NCBI GenBank assembly: GCA_913055805.1
Contig: CAJXLF010000005.1
Span: 62,001-126,000, forward strand
Source: an uncultured Salinisphaerales bacterium
Lineage (GTDB): Bacteria; Pseudomonadota; Gammaproteobacteria; Nevskiales; CAJXLF01
Reading direction: 5' to 3'
DNA: 64,000 bases
Below, in pieces: positions 28,195-37,171 of the stretch. A program made the position numbers and the translations under genes. The notes beneath the pieces are model-generated. The model had not been told where the DNA came from. It worked only from the letters and a program-made list of their open reading frames with translations, and did no database searches. Position 1 is the stretch's first letter, and each line of letters begins with the position of its first letter.

Positions 28195-29327
28195 TGTCCG
28201 CGGACTTCCTCGACCGCGCGGTTGAGGGTGTGCAGGATCTGACACCCTACGTGCCTGGAAAACCCGTCGAAGAACTGGAACGCGAGCTGGGCATCCGCAA
28301 TATCATCAAGCTTGCATCCAACGAGAATCCCCTGGGTCCGAGTCCGGCGGCGCGAAAAGCGGCGGAAGCGGCTATGGCCGATCTTGGCCGCTACCCGGAC
28401 GGTAACGGCTTCCGCCTGAAGCAGCGTCTGGCCGATCTGCACAAGCTGGACATTGCCCGCATTGTCCTCGGCAATGGATCCAATGATGTGCTGGATATGG
28501 TGGCGCGTTGCTTCCTGGGGCCGGGGCGCAATGCCGTGTTCAGCGAATACGCTTTCGCTGTTTATCCCATTTGCAGTCGCGCCACCGGAGCTGAATTACG
28601 CGCGGCGCCGGCATTGTCGCGTGATCATGAATCGCAACCGCTGGGCCACGACCTGGATGCCATGCTCGCGCAGATTGATGCGAATACCGGAGTGGTATTC
28701 GTGGCTAACCCCAACAATCCGACCGGCACCTGGCTACAGCCCGATGCCGTGAGCGCCTTTCTGGCGGCCGTGCCGGATGACGTGGTGGTAGTGCTGGACG
28801 AGGCTTATTTCGAATACATGGCGCCCGAATGGCGCTGTGACAGCCGCGAGTTGCTGGATATCCATGCCAATCTGATCGTGACCCGAACCTTTTCCAAGGT
28901 GCATGGCCTGGCGGCCTTGCGTGTGGGCTATGGCCTGGCAAGTGCCGGGATCGCCGATCTGCTTAATCGGGTGCGCCAGCCGTTCAATAACAACTCTGCA
29001 GCACTGGCCGCGGCACTGGCCAGTCTGGACGACATGACTCATGTCGAGCATTCGGTTGCCCTGAATAGCACGGGTCTGGCGGGTTTGCGTGCCGGTCTGC
29101 AGGCGCTGGGGTTGGTGGTGTTGCCGACGCAGGCGAATTTTCTGACCATCGATTTCGGCCGCGAGGCGGGCAGCCTGTTCCAGGCGTTGCTGCAAAAGGG
29201 TGTCATCGTAAGGCCGTTGGCCTCCTACGACATGCCGGACTACCTGCGTGTCACCGTCGGTACCGATGAAGAGAACCGCCGCTTTCTGCAAAGTCTAGCG
29301 GATGTGCTGCAGGAGGCTGCGGCGTGA
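28194..29327 (+). CDS. hisC: histidinol-phosphate/aromatic aminotransferase
   Basis: A 377-aa class I/II PLP aminotransferase. It has LASNENPLGPSP, NPNNPTGTW and the PLP lysine in TFSKVHGLAALRVGY. In this pheA–hisC–tyrA setting the enzyme probably transaminates aromatic amino acid precursors and possibly histidinol phosphate. The start is GTG at 28194, overlapping the last base of pheA. The stop overlaps tyrA by GTGA, so the three genes are translationally coupled. Confidence 0.93.
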   Translation: MSADFLDRAVEGVQDLTPYVPGKPVEELERELGIRNIIKLASNENPLGPSPAARKAAEAAMADLGRYPDGNGFRLKQRLADLHKLDIARIVLGNGSNDVLDMVARCFLGPGRNAVFSEYAFAVYPICSRATGAELRAAPALSRDHESQPLGHDLDAMLAQIDANTGVVFVANPNNPTGTWLQPDAVSAFLAAVPDDVVVVLDEAYFEYMAPEWRCDSRELLDIHANLIVTRTFSKVHGLAALRVGYGLASAGIADLLNRVRQPFNNNSAALAAALASLDDMTHVEHSVALNSTGLAGLRAGLQALGLVVLPTQANFLTIDFGREAGSLFQALLQKGVIVRPLASYDMPDYLRVTVGTDEENRRFLQSLADVLQEAAA

Positions 29328-30232
29328 ATGATGACTTTCACTGTAACCGGCTCTGCATTATCGGCGTAGGCCTGATCGGCGGATCGCTGGCACGTGCGCT
29401 GCGCGCCGCCGGCAAAGTCGACGAAGTGGTCGGCTGCAGCCGTAACGAAATCCACCTGACGCGCGCCCAGAGCCTCGGGGTGATTGACCGGTTTATGCTG
29501 GACCCGGCCCGGGCCGTGGAGGGTGCGGACATTGTGGTGCTGGCGACGCCGGTATCCAGAACGGCTGAAATCTATCAAGCCATTGCCCCCCATCTGCTGG
29601 ACGATGCCGTGGTTAGCGACGTGGGCAGTACCAAGGGTAGCGTGATTGCCGGTATACGCCAGGCGCTGGATCATGTGCCGGTGCGCTTTGTGCCGGCCCA
29701 TCCTATCGCCGGCACCGAGAAAAGCGGTGTGGAAGCTTCCTTTTCCGAATTATTCATTGAGCGCCGTGTGATTCTGACGCCGCTGGACGATACCGATCCC
29801 CTGGCCATCGAGCGTGTCGCCAATATGTGGAAAGCCGCTGGCGCGGTGATTACCCGGATGACGGCCGAGCACCACGACGAGGTGCTGGCCGCCACCAGCC
29901 ATCTGCCGCATCTGCTGGCCTATGGACTGGTGGATACACTCGCTACCATGGAAGAGCGTCGCGAAATATTCAGCTATGCAGCTGGCGGTTTCCGCGACTT
30001 TACCCGTATAGCTTCCTCCAGCCCTGATATGTGGGCCGATATCGTGTTTGCCAACCGTGATGCATTGCTGCCCGTGATGGGACGGTTTCTGGAGGACATG
30101 GACCTGTTGCGCAAGGCTGTCGAACAGGGTGATCGTCAACGGGTGATCGATATATTCAGCCGCGCCAAGAGTGAGCGAGATCGTTTCGCCGCCCTGGTGG
30201 GACGCTTTGCCAAGCCGGGTGATCTGGAATAA
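29324..30232 (+). CDS. tyrA: prephenate/arogenate dehydrogenase
   Basis: A 302-aa NAD(P)-dependent dehydrogenase of tyrosine synthesis. It has the Rossmann motif GVGLIGGSLARAL, DVGSTKGSVI and the active-site HPIAGTEKSGV. The GTG start at 29324 has AGGAGG seven bases upstream. In Pseudomonas and Acinetobacter this domain is fused to AroA. Here a TAA stop and a separate ATG two bases later keep them apart, so co-expression depends on coupling. Confidence 0.95.
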   Translation: MNDDFHCNRLCIIGVGLIGGSLARALRAAGKVDEVVGCSRNEIHLTRAQSLGVIDRFMLDPARAVEGADIVVLATPVSRTAEIYQAIAPHLLDDAVVSDVGSTKGSVIAGIRQALDHVPVRFVPAHPIAGTEKSGVEASFSELFIERRVILTPLDDTDPLAIERVANMWKAAGAVITRMTAEHHDEVLAATSHLPHLLAYGLVDTLATMEERREIFSYAAGGFRDFTRIASSSPDMWADIVFANRDALLPVMGRFLEDMDLLRKAVEQGDRQRVIDIFSRAKSERDRFAALVGRFAKPGDLE

Positions 30233-30234
30233 AG

Positions 30235-31563
30235 ATGCTGTCGAGAATTGATTACCGTGTTGCACCTGGTGGTCAGTTGCAGGGTACTGTCAATGTGCCG
30301 GGCGACAAGTCCATTTCGCACCGCGCCATTATGCTGGGTTCGCTTGCACAGGGACGCTCCCGTATAGAGAACTTCCTGGAAGGTGAGGATTGTCTCGCAA
30401 CGCTGGGCGCATTCCGGGCCATGGGCGTGAAAATCGAGCGTACTGCTGGCACGAGTGTCGTGGTGGACGGCGTGGGTGTGCATGGATTGCAAGCCCCGGG
30501 GGAAATGCTGGATGTAGGTAATTCCGGCACCTCCATGCGTTTGATGGCGGGTCTGTTAAGCGGTCAGACCTTTGATTCGGTGCTGACGGGGGATGATTCC
30601 CTGCGCAAACGCCCGATGGCGCGGGTGATCAACCCGTTGACGCAGATGGGGGCATATATCGAATCCGAGAAAGCCATGGCGCCGCTGAAAATTCACGGTG
30701 GCCGCCGATTGCATGGCCTGCATTACGAAATGCCCATTGCCAGCGCCCAGGTGAAATCCTGTCTGTTGCTGGCGGGCCTGTATGCTCAGGGCATAACCGA
30801 AGTTATCGAGCCAGGACCCAGCCGCGACCACAGTGAGCGCATGCTGCGGGCTTTCGGATATGCAGTAGAAAGCGGCGAGGGCCGGGTGTGTCTCACAGGA
30901 GGTGGCAATCTGCAGGCCTGTGACGTGACAGTCCCTAATGATATTTCCTCGGCGGCTTTTTTCCTGGTGGCGGCCGCCATCGTGCCCGGCAGCGAGTTGT
31001 TACTGCCGAATGTCGGCATCAACCCGACCCGCAATGCTGTGATTACCATTCTGAGGGCCATGGGTGCGCATATAGAACAACGTGACGAGCGTTTGCAGGG
31101 TGGTGAGCCAGTTGCCGATCTTCTGGTGCGCGGCCAGGGTCTGCAGGGCATAAAGATCGATCCTGCCCTGGTGCCGCTGGCAATTGACGAGTTTCCGGCC
31201 ATTTTTATCGCGGCTGCCTGTGCCGAGGGCGAAACGCTGTTGACCGATGCCGCCGAGTTGCGCGTCAAGGAAAGTGACCGCATCCAGGTCATGGCCGACG
31301 GTCTGCAGTCTCTGGGCGTGGAGGTCGAAGCACGAACGGATGGCATGCGCATCATAGGGCTGGGCGAGCATGGTCACCTGCAAGGCGGCATTGTGAATAG
31401 TCATGGAGATCACCGCATCGCCATGTCCTTCGCCATGGCCGCATTGCGGGCAATCGAGCCCGTTGTGATCCGGGATTGCGCCAATGTGGATACCTCATTC
31501 CCAGGCTTCGCGGAACTGGCCGCTGATGCCGGTCTGGCCATTGAGAAGCAGGTGCAGGAATGA
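30235..31563 (+). CDS. aroA: 3-phosphoshikimate 1-carboxyvinyltransferase (EPSP synthase)
   Basis: A 442-aa shikimate-pathway enzyme. It has GDKSISHRA near the N-terminus, GNSGTSMRLMAG, and the C-terminal VKESDRI and HGDHRIAMSFA. It joins phosphoenolpyruvate to shikimate-3-phosphate in the cytoplasm. It starts 2 bp after tyrA and overlaps cmk by 4 bp. Confidence 0.97.
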   Translation: MLSRIDYRVAPGGQLQGTVNVPGDKSISHRAIMLGSLAQGRSRIENFLEGEDCLATLGAFRAMGVKIERTAGTSVVVDGVGVHGLQAPGEMLDVGNSGTSMRLMAGLLSGQTFDSVLTGDDSLRKRPMARVINPLTQMGAYIESEKAMAPLKIHGGRRLHGLHYEMPIASAQVKSCLLLAGLYAQGITEVIEPGPSRDHSERMLRAFGYAVESGEGRVCLTGGGNLQACDVTVPNDISSAAFFLVAAAIVPGSELLLPNVGINPTRNAVITILRAMGAHIEQRDERLQGGEPVADLLVRGQGLQGIKIDPALVPLAIDEFPAIFIAAACAEGETLLTDAAELRVKESDRIQVMADGLQSLGVEVEARTDGMRIIGLGEHGHLQGGIVNSHGDHRIAMSFAMAALRAIEPVVIRDCANVDTSFPGFAELAADAGLAIEKQVQE

Positions 31564-32249
31564 CAGTGCCGGTGATCACCGTTGACGGGCCCAGCGGCTC
31601 GGGCAAGGGGACCGTCAGCCGTGCGATTGCCCGCCAATTGGGCTGGCGCATGCTGGACAGTGGGGCTTTGTACCGTTTGACGGCGCTTGCGGCTGAAGAC
31701 GCCGGACTTGACCCCGATACAGATCGACAGGCCATAGCAGCTCTGGCGGCGCGGCTTCAGGTAGAGTTTTTATCTGATGAAAATAACAATGAAATCATTG
31801 AGTTGAATGGTCGGGATGTGACGCAGAGAGTGCGCGCGGAATCGACCGGCGACATGGCGTCGCGCTGCGCTGTTATTCCCGAAGTGCGGGCCAGTCTGGT
31901 GGACTTGCAGCATGCTTTCAGGCGTGTGCCGGGCCTGGTGGCCGATGGACGTGATATGGGCACCGTCATTTTCCCGGATGCTCCGCTCAAGATATTCCTT
32001 ACTGCGAGCGTGGCAGAGCGTACCGAGAGACGCTTTAAACAGTTGGGAGAGCTGGGAATATCTGCTAATATAGATCGGATTTACAGCGAGATAGCGGCCC
32101 GCGACGAGCGGGACCGGACGCGCAGCGAGTCACCCTTGGTGCCGGCTGCGGATGCCGTAGAGCTGGATTCCACCGGTAAACCTGTGCAACAGGTGATAGC
32201 CGAAGTAATGGACTTGGTGGATCAGCACGGGCTGAAGGAAACAGCCTGA
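31560..32249 (+). CDS. cmk: cytidylate kinase
   Basis: A 229-aa nucleoside monophosphate kinase that phosphorylates CMP and dCMP. The P-loop GPSGSGKGTVSR lies at residues 10-21, and GRDMGTVIFPDA follows in the middle. The ATG overlaps the aroA stop (ATGA). It precedes rpsA by 107 bp, the widespread cmk–rpsA pairing. That gap probably holds an rpsA promoter, but no clear hexamers were found. Confidence 0.97.
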   Translation: MTVPVITVDGPSGSGKGTVSRAIARQLGWRMLDSGALYRLTALAAEDAGLDPDTDRQAIAALAARLQVEFLSDENNNEIIELNGRDVTQRVRAESTGDMASRCAVIPEVRASLVDLQHAFRRVPGLVADGRDMGTVIFPDAPLKIFLTASVAERTERRFKQLGELGISANIDRIYSEIAARDERDRTRSESPLVPAADAVELDSTGKPVQQVIAEVMDLVDQHGLKETA

Positions 32250-32356
32250 TACGCTTTTCGTTTGTGATGGGTTGCCGTACAGGAAGTAGGGCATTTTGTT
32301 TGAAGACCCGCGCACCAGGGACGGAGCGACGGACGTATCTTTAGGAATCCAATCCA

Positions 32357-34042
32357 ATGAGTGAAAGTTTCGCCGAACTCTTTGAACAGAGTCTCGCCGG
32401 CCAATCCATGCAGCCTGGCGCCCTGGTTCAGGCCGAAGTGCTGCAGGTCAAGGACGATGTTGTCATCGTAGACGCCGGACTCAAGTCCGAAGGCGTTATC
32501 CCAATCGAAGAATTCTATGACGAGCAGGGTGAGCTGGTCGTCAAGGAAGGCGATCAGGTTGAAGTCGCTCTGGAAGCCGTGGAAGACGGCTTCGGCGAAA
32601 CCCGCCTTTCCAAGGAAAAAGCCCAGCGCATTCGCACCTGGGACTCCCTGACTGAAGCCTATGAAGGCGGTGAAATTGTCACCGGCATCATCAATGGCAA
32701 GGTCAAGGGTGGCTTCACGGTCGATATCGGCAAGGTCCGTGCATTCCTGCCCGGCTCACTGGTCGATATCCGCCCGGTACGCGAAACCGCCTACCTGGAA
32801 GGCAAGCCGCTGGAATTCAAGGTCATCAAGCTCGACCGTGTGCGCAACAACGTGGTGGTTTCCCGCCGCGAAGTGCTGCAGGAAGAATTCAGCGCCGAAC
32901 GTGACGAACTGCTCAAGAACCTGCAGGAAGGCGTGGTCCTCAAGGGTATCGTCAAGAATCTGGTGGACTACGGTGCCTTCGTGGACCTGGGTGGTATCGA
33001 CGGCCTGCTGCATATCACCGATATGTCCTGGAAGCGCGTCAAGGATCCGGCCGAGGTCGTGGAAGTCGGTCAGGAAATCGACGTCAAGGTGCTCAAGTTC
33101 GACCGCGAACGCGTACGCGTTTCGCTGGGCCTGAAGCAGCTGGGCGAAGACCCCTGGGTCGATATTGCCCGCCGTTACCCGGAAAACACCCGTCTGTTCG
33201 GCAAGGTCACCAACATCACCGAATATGGTGCCTTCGTGGAAATCGAAGAGGGTGTCGAAGGTCTGGTGCACGTGTCCGAAATGGACTGGGCCAACAAGAA
33301 CGTCAACCCCAACAAGGTGGTCTCCATCGGTGACGAGGTTGAAGTCATGGTTCTGGAGATCGACGAAGAACGTCGCCGTATCTCCCTGGGCATGAAGCAG
33401 TGCCAGGCCAATCCCTGGGACGACTTTGCCCAGAATCACGCCAAGGGCGACCGCGTGGCCGGCACCATCAAGTCGATTACCGACTTCGGTGTGTTCATCG
33501 GCCTGCCCGGTGGTATCGATGGCCTGATTCATCTTTCCGATCTGTCCTGGAACGAAGGCGGCGAAGACGCCGTGCGCAATTTCCAGAAGGGCGAGGAAGT
33601 GGAAGCCGTGGTGCTGGCGATTGATCCCGAGCGCGAACGCATCTCTCTGGGTGTGAAACAGCTGGAACAGGATCCGATGTCCGAGTACGTGGCTGCCAAT
33701 CCCAAGGGCACAATCGTGACCGGTACTATCAAGACGGTAGACGCCAAGGGTGCCGAGGTTGATCTGGGTAATGGCGTGGAAGGCTACATCCGCGCCTCGG
33801 ACCTGGCTCGCGAGCGTGTAGAAGACGCCCGCACAGTGCTCAAGGAAGGCGAACAGCTCGAAGCCCGTTTCGTGGGTGTGGATCGCAAGAACCGTACGAT
33901 CAGCCTTTCCATCAAGGCCAAGGAAATCCAGGAGGAAGCCGAGGCCATGGAGGAATACAACAAGGCCGGCGGCTCTGCCCATACAACCAGCCTGGGTGAT
34001 CTTCTCAAGGAACAGATGAGCAACGGCGACAGCGAAGACTGA
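32357..34042 (+). CDS. rpsA: 30S ribosomal protein S1
   Basis: A 561-aa RNA-binding protein with six S1 (OB-fold) repeats. Domains 3-6 show the recurring GxFVxLxGIDGLxHxSDMSW pattern. It brings mRNA to the 30S subunit. TTTAGGAATCC precedes the ATG. Full length and uninterrupted. Codon use looks strongly biased, as expected for a highly expressed gene. Confidence 0.98.
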   Translation: MSESFAELFEQSLAGQSMQPGALVQAEVLQVKDDVVIVDAGLKSEGVIPIEEFYDEQGELVVKEGDQVEVALEAVEDGFGETRLSKEKAQRIRTWDSLTEAYEGGEIVTGIINGKVKGGFTVDIGKVRAFLPGSLVDIRPVRETAYLEGKPLEFKVIKLDRVRNNVVVSRREVLQEEFSAERDELLKNLQEGVVLKGIVKNLVDYGAFVDLGGIDGLLHITDMSWKRVKDPAEVVEVGQEIDVKVLKFDRERVRVSLGLKQLGEDPWVDIARRYPENTRLFGKVTNITEYGAFVEIEEGVEGLVHVSEMDWANKNVNPNKVVSIGDEVEVMVLEIDEERRRISLGMKQCQANPWDDFAQNHAKGDRVAGTIKSITDFGVFIGLPGGIDGLIHLSDLSWNEGGEDAVRNFQKGEEVEAVVLAIDPERERISLGVKQLEQDPMSEYVAANPKGTIVTGTIKTVDAKGAEVDLGNGVEGYIRASDLARERVEDARTVLKEGEQLEARFVGVDRKNRTISLSIKAKEIQEEAEAMEEYNKAGGSAHTTSLGDLLKEQMSNGDSED

Positions 34043-34060
34043 GCCGGTTCGGAATTTCTT

Positions 34061-34081
34061 AGGAGATACATCGTGTTATAA
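34061..34081 (+). other. possible two-codon minigene
   Basis: AGGAG (34061-34065), a 7-nt spacer, GTG-TTA and TAA form a complete but minimal translation unit between the rpsA stop and its terminator. Whether ribosomes use it is unknown; it could also be a decayed gene start. Confidence 0.25.
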
Positions 34082-34112
34082 GCCGGGCAGGCCTTGCGCC
34101 TGTCCGGCTTTT
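34080..34112 (+). terminator. rho-independent terminator after rpsA
   Basis: A 12-bp stem, AAGCCGGGCAGG pairing with CCTGTCCGGCTT through one G-U pair, has a CCTTGCG loop and ends in four T. It separates rpsA from ihfB. Confidence 0.88.
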
Positions 34113-34182
34113 ATACTAGCCTGCCAAGGCACAGTTCGCACTTTCAGGGGAAGCTGTAGCACTACTTACGGGCTGCCTAACC

Positions 34183-34479
34183 ATGACAAAATCAGAATTG
34201 ATCGATCGTTTGGCTCAACAACAGACTCATCTGACTCACAAGGATGTCGAGTTGGCCGTCAAGCTCTTGCTGGAAACGGTGAGCGATGCACTGGCACAAC
34301 AGGATCGCATCGAAATTCGCGGTTTCGGCAGCTTTGCCATTCACGAACGGCCATCTCGCATGGGCCGCAATCCCAAAACCGGTGAGGCGGTCTCCATTCC
34401 CCGTAAGTTCGTTCCGCACTTCAAACCTGGCAAGGAGCTCAGGGAACGTGTGAACGCCAGTCTCAAGAGCAAGGTCTGA
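34183..34479 (+). CDS. ihfB: integration host factor subunit beta
   Basis: A 98-aa HU/IHF-fold DNA-bending protein. The signature [23 protein letters not shown] is intact, including the Pro of the intercalating beta arm. It pairs with IhfA, which is not in this window. The location after rpsA is the common gammaproteobacterial arrangement. Confidence 0.97.
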   Translation: MTKSELIDRLAQQQTHLTHKDVELAVKLLLETVSDALAQQDRIEIRGFGSFAIHERPSRMGRNPKTGEAVSIPRKFVPHFKPGKELRERVNASLKSKV

Positions 34480-34576
34480 TTCTTTTTACGAAACTTCCGC
34501 TATAAGACACAGACCTGTGCCGCCGAATTAGGTACACTTCAAGGCCAGTCTGTTTACTCGTAAAAAGGACAGTCGC

Positions 34577-34867
34577 ATGCTGCCACTGTTAAGAAATGCA
34601 GTTATTCTCATGGCGCTGTTAATCGGCCTGGTTTTCGGTTATTTCAATACGGCGAAAGTCAGTGTTGACTACTTGCTGGGACAGCAGGAAATGCCACTGG
34701 TCATGGCGCTGAGTATTGCATTGCTATTGGGCCTGGCCCTGGGGATTCTTATCACCATGCCTTCGGCTATCAGGCACCGCGCCGAGACCACCTCCATCAA
34801 GCGCCGCTTGCACCAGGCCGAAAGCGAGCTCAAGAATCTGAGAAACCTGCCACTGCATGACGCTTGA
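34577..34867 (+). CDS. lapA: LapA family inner-membrane protein
   Basis: A 96-aa protein with two transmembrane helices (about residues 5-22 and 38-62) followed by a cytoplasmic coiled-coil tail. It matches LapA (YciS), which works with LapB in lipopolysaccharide assembly. AAAAAGGACA lies upstream of the ATG. The 3' end overlaps lapB by 11 bp. Confidence 0.9.
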   Translation: MLPLLRNAVILMALLIGLVFGYFNTAKVSVDYLLGQQEMPLVMALSIALLLGLALGILITMPSAIRHRAETTSIKRRLHQAESELKNLRNLPLHDA

Positions 34868-36074
34868 AGCCTTTGGCATAGTCGTACTCCTGCTGCCACT
34901 GGCCGCCGCTTCCGGCTGGTATCTGGCGCTCAGGCAAAGCAAGACGAAGGACGCAGCCAACCTCAATCCGGATTATCTTCGTGGCCTGAGTTATCTGGTC
35001 GACGAAGATGCCGACAAGGCGATAGAAGTCTTCGTCAAACTGCTTGAAGTTGATAACGAAACTATCGAAACCCATCTGGCGCTGGGCAATCTTTTCCGAC
35101 GGCAAGGTGAAGTTGATCGCGCCCTGCGTATTCACCAGAACCTGGTTGCGCGTCCCGGTCTCGAGCCAGTCCACCGAAACAAGGCCTACTACGAGCTGGG
35201 CAGTGATTACCTGCGTGCCGGCGTGCTGGACCGTGCCGAGCAGTTGTTTCGTGAGTTGGCTGACAAGGGCATTCTGCTGGATAAAACCCTGCCCGGACTG
35301 GTCACCATCTACGAACAGGAGCGTGACTGGGAAAAAGCGATTGAAGCCTGCCGACGTCTCGAGCCGGTGCAGGGGCACAGCCTGAGACCCATTACTGCCC
35401 AGTACTACTGTGAGATGGCTGAGGATGCCCGCCGCCAGCGCAAGGATATGGCGGAGGTGATGGGGTATCTTCAAAAGGCCTTGCATGAAAGCAGGGATTG
35501 CGTACGCGCCAGCATGATGGAGGGCGCGCTGGAAGAAAAAGCGGGCAGGCACAAGGAAGCCATTCGGGCCTACCGGCGCGTGCTGAAACAGGACCCTGAA
35601 TTCCTGGGAGAAATACTCGAACCTCTGGAGCGCTGTTACGAAGCCCTGCAGGATCATGCACAGTGGCGCAAGGAACTGGAGGACATGACTCAGTACTTTG
35701 ACGGTGCTGCACCACATATTGCGCTGGCCCGCGCCCTGATACAGGCAGGCCAGGAGCATGCTGCGATTGATTACCTGTCCGGGTTCCTGCAGAACCAGCC
35801 GAGCTGGACCGGGTTTTATCATCTACTCGATATGGCACGCAGTGCTTCGGCAGAGGGACTGAGCAGTCCACTCGAGGGCGTACGCAGCACCCTGCAGCAC
35901 ATGATTGAGGTGAGTGGCCGTTACCATTGCTCCAGTTGTGGTTTCGAAGGGCGAACGCTGCATTGGCAATGCCCACGCTGCAAGCACTGGAATACAATTG
36001 CGCCTCTGAAAGACATTGTGCCCATGCCATCAGAACGCACTTACGTACAGCGGTCGGAACTGAAACCTGTATAG
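34857..36074 (+). CDS. lapB: lipopolysaccharide assembly protein LapB (TPR, rubredoxin-type zinc domain)
   Basis: A 405-aa protein with an N-terminal membrane anchor (residues 5-22), a series of TPR-like helix pairs (about 35-340), and a C-terminal zinc domain with CSSCGF and CPRCKHW. LapB (YciM) tethers FtsH to degrade LpxC and so limits LPS synthesis. It is translationally coupled to lapA by the 11-bp overlap. Length and both end domains match the family. Confidence 0.95.
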   Translation: MTLEAFGIVVLLLPLAAASGWYLALRQSKTKDAANLNPDYLRGLSYLVDEDADKAIEVFVKLLEVDNETIETHLALGNLFRRQGEVDRALRIHQNLVARPGLEPVHRNKAYYELGSDYLRAGVLDRAEQLFRELADKGILLDKTLPGLVTIYEQERDWEKAIEACRRLEPVQGHSLRPITAQYYCEMAEDARRQRKDMAEVMGYLQKALHESRDCVRASMMEGALEEKAGRHKEAIRAYRRVLKQDPEFLGEILEPLERCYEALQDHAQWRKELEDMTQYFDGAAPHIALARALIQAGQEHAAIDYLSGFLQNQPSWTGFYHLLDMARSASAEGLSSPLEGVRSTLQHMIEVSGRYHCSSCGFEGRTLHWQCPRCKHWNTIAPLKDIVPMPSERTYVQRSELKPV

Positions 36075-36190
36075 ATTGGCTTTCAAGCTATTGAATTTAA
36101 TAATAAATAACCTTGAAGGAGTATTTACGGGACAGATTCCCAACTATTGAGTAGAATCGGCTCAAGTCTGCTTGTGGGGGAAGCAACAGA

Positions 36191-37171
36191 ATGCCGATTG
36201 CGTTTGTGACCGGCGCGGGTGACTTTGTCGGCCTCAATTTGATCGAAGTACTGCTAGAGGATGGCTGGGAAGTCATCGGCATGGCGTCGCCTGGCGATCA
36301 TGTCGAATACCTGGATCGCCTGGGTGTGGAATACACGCAGGGTGATATCAGTTCACTCGCCGCTATGCGCAAAGCCATGCCCGGCAGGCCGGATGCGGTC
36401 TTTCACGCCGTGCATCATGTCAGCCTCTGGTCGCGGGAGGCTGAAGAGCAGACCCGCGCCAACGTCAAGGCTACCCAGTCGGTGGTGCAGGTTTCTCTTG
36501 AAAAGAACGCCAAACGCTTCATTCATACTTCCAGTATTGTCGCCTACGGCCTGCATGGGGGGACCGTAACCGAGGCCACCCCGCCCAAAGCCAGCAGTTC
36601 CAGCATCAATTTCGTTCGCTCCAAGGCACAGGCAGAGCAGATTGTGCATCGCGGATGCCGCAAGGGGTTGAAGGCAGTTATCGTCAATCCTGCAAATATG
36701 ATCGGTCGTTACGATTTCAACGGCTGGGCGAGATTGTTCCGCCTGGTGCAGAAACGGCGTATGCCGGTAATGGCATCAGGGGGTGGTTCATTCTGTCATC
36801 CCAGGGCGATGGCCCTGGCGCAACTGGCTGCAGTGGAAAGGGGCAAGATTGGCGCCAATTACCTGTTGGGCGGAGAAAACAGCACCTATCTGGGACTATT
36901 GCAATCCATTGGCAGCCTGTTGAATCGTCACAGTCTGCCGCGGGCCTTGCCCAATCGGGTGCTGCGCAGTATGGCTGCGGTGGATGAAAGGGTGTCGGGT
37001 CTGATCGGGGCCCGTCCAACCATTACCCGCGAAACTGTGGAACTGCTTTCCTCACACAGCTATTGCAGTTCTGCCCTGGCCATCAAGGAACTGGGCTATG
37101 AGCCGCTGCCCATTACTGACATGTTGCAGGATTGTTATCAGTGGATGCGCGAGGAGCAGCTACTGAAATAG
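36191..37171 (+). CDS. extended SDR (NAD-dependent epimerase/dehydratase-like) with Phe at the catalytic Tyr position
   Basis: A 326-aa protein similar to the dihydroflavonol reductase/HpnA-type branch. It has the dinucleotide motif TGAGDFVG at the N-terminus and HTSSIVAYG. The active site should read YxxSK but here reads FVRSK (codon TTC), so the catalytic tyrosine is missing. The rest of the fold looks intact, including NPANMIGRYD. It may bind a nucleotide cofactor without classical catalysis, or use another residue. The gene stands alone, and its end overlaps the convergent bepA gene by 12 bp. Substrate unknown. Confidence 0.8.
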   Translation: MPIAFVTGAGDFVGLNLIEVLLEDGWEVIGMASPGDHVEYLDRLGVEYTQGDISSLAAMRKAMPGRPDAVFHAVHHVSLWSREAEEQTRANVKATQSVVQVSLEKNAKRFIHTSSIVAYGLHGGTVTEATPPKASSSSINFVRSKAQAEQIVHRGCRKGLKAVIVNPANMIGRYDFNGWARLFRLVQKRRMPVMASGGGSFCHPRAMALAQLAAVERGKIGANYLLGGENSTYLGLLQSIGSLLNRHSLPRALPNRVLRSMAAVDERVSGLIGARPTITRETVELLSSHSYCSSALAIKELGYEPLPITDMLQDCYQWMREEQLLK

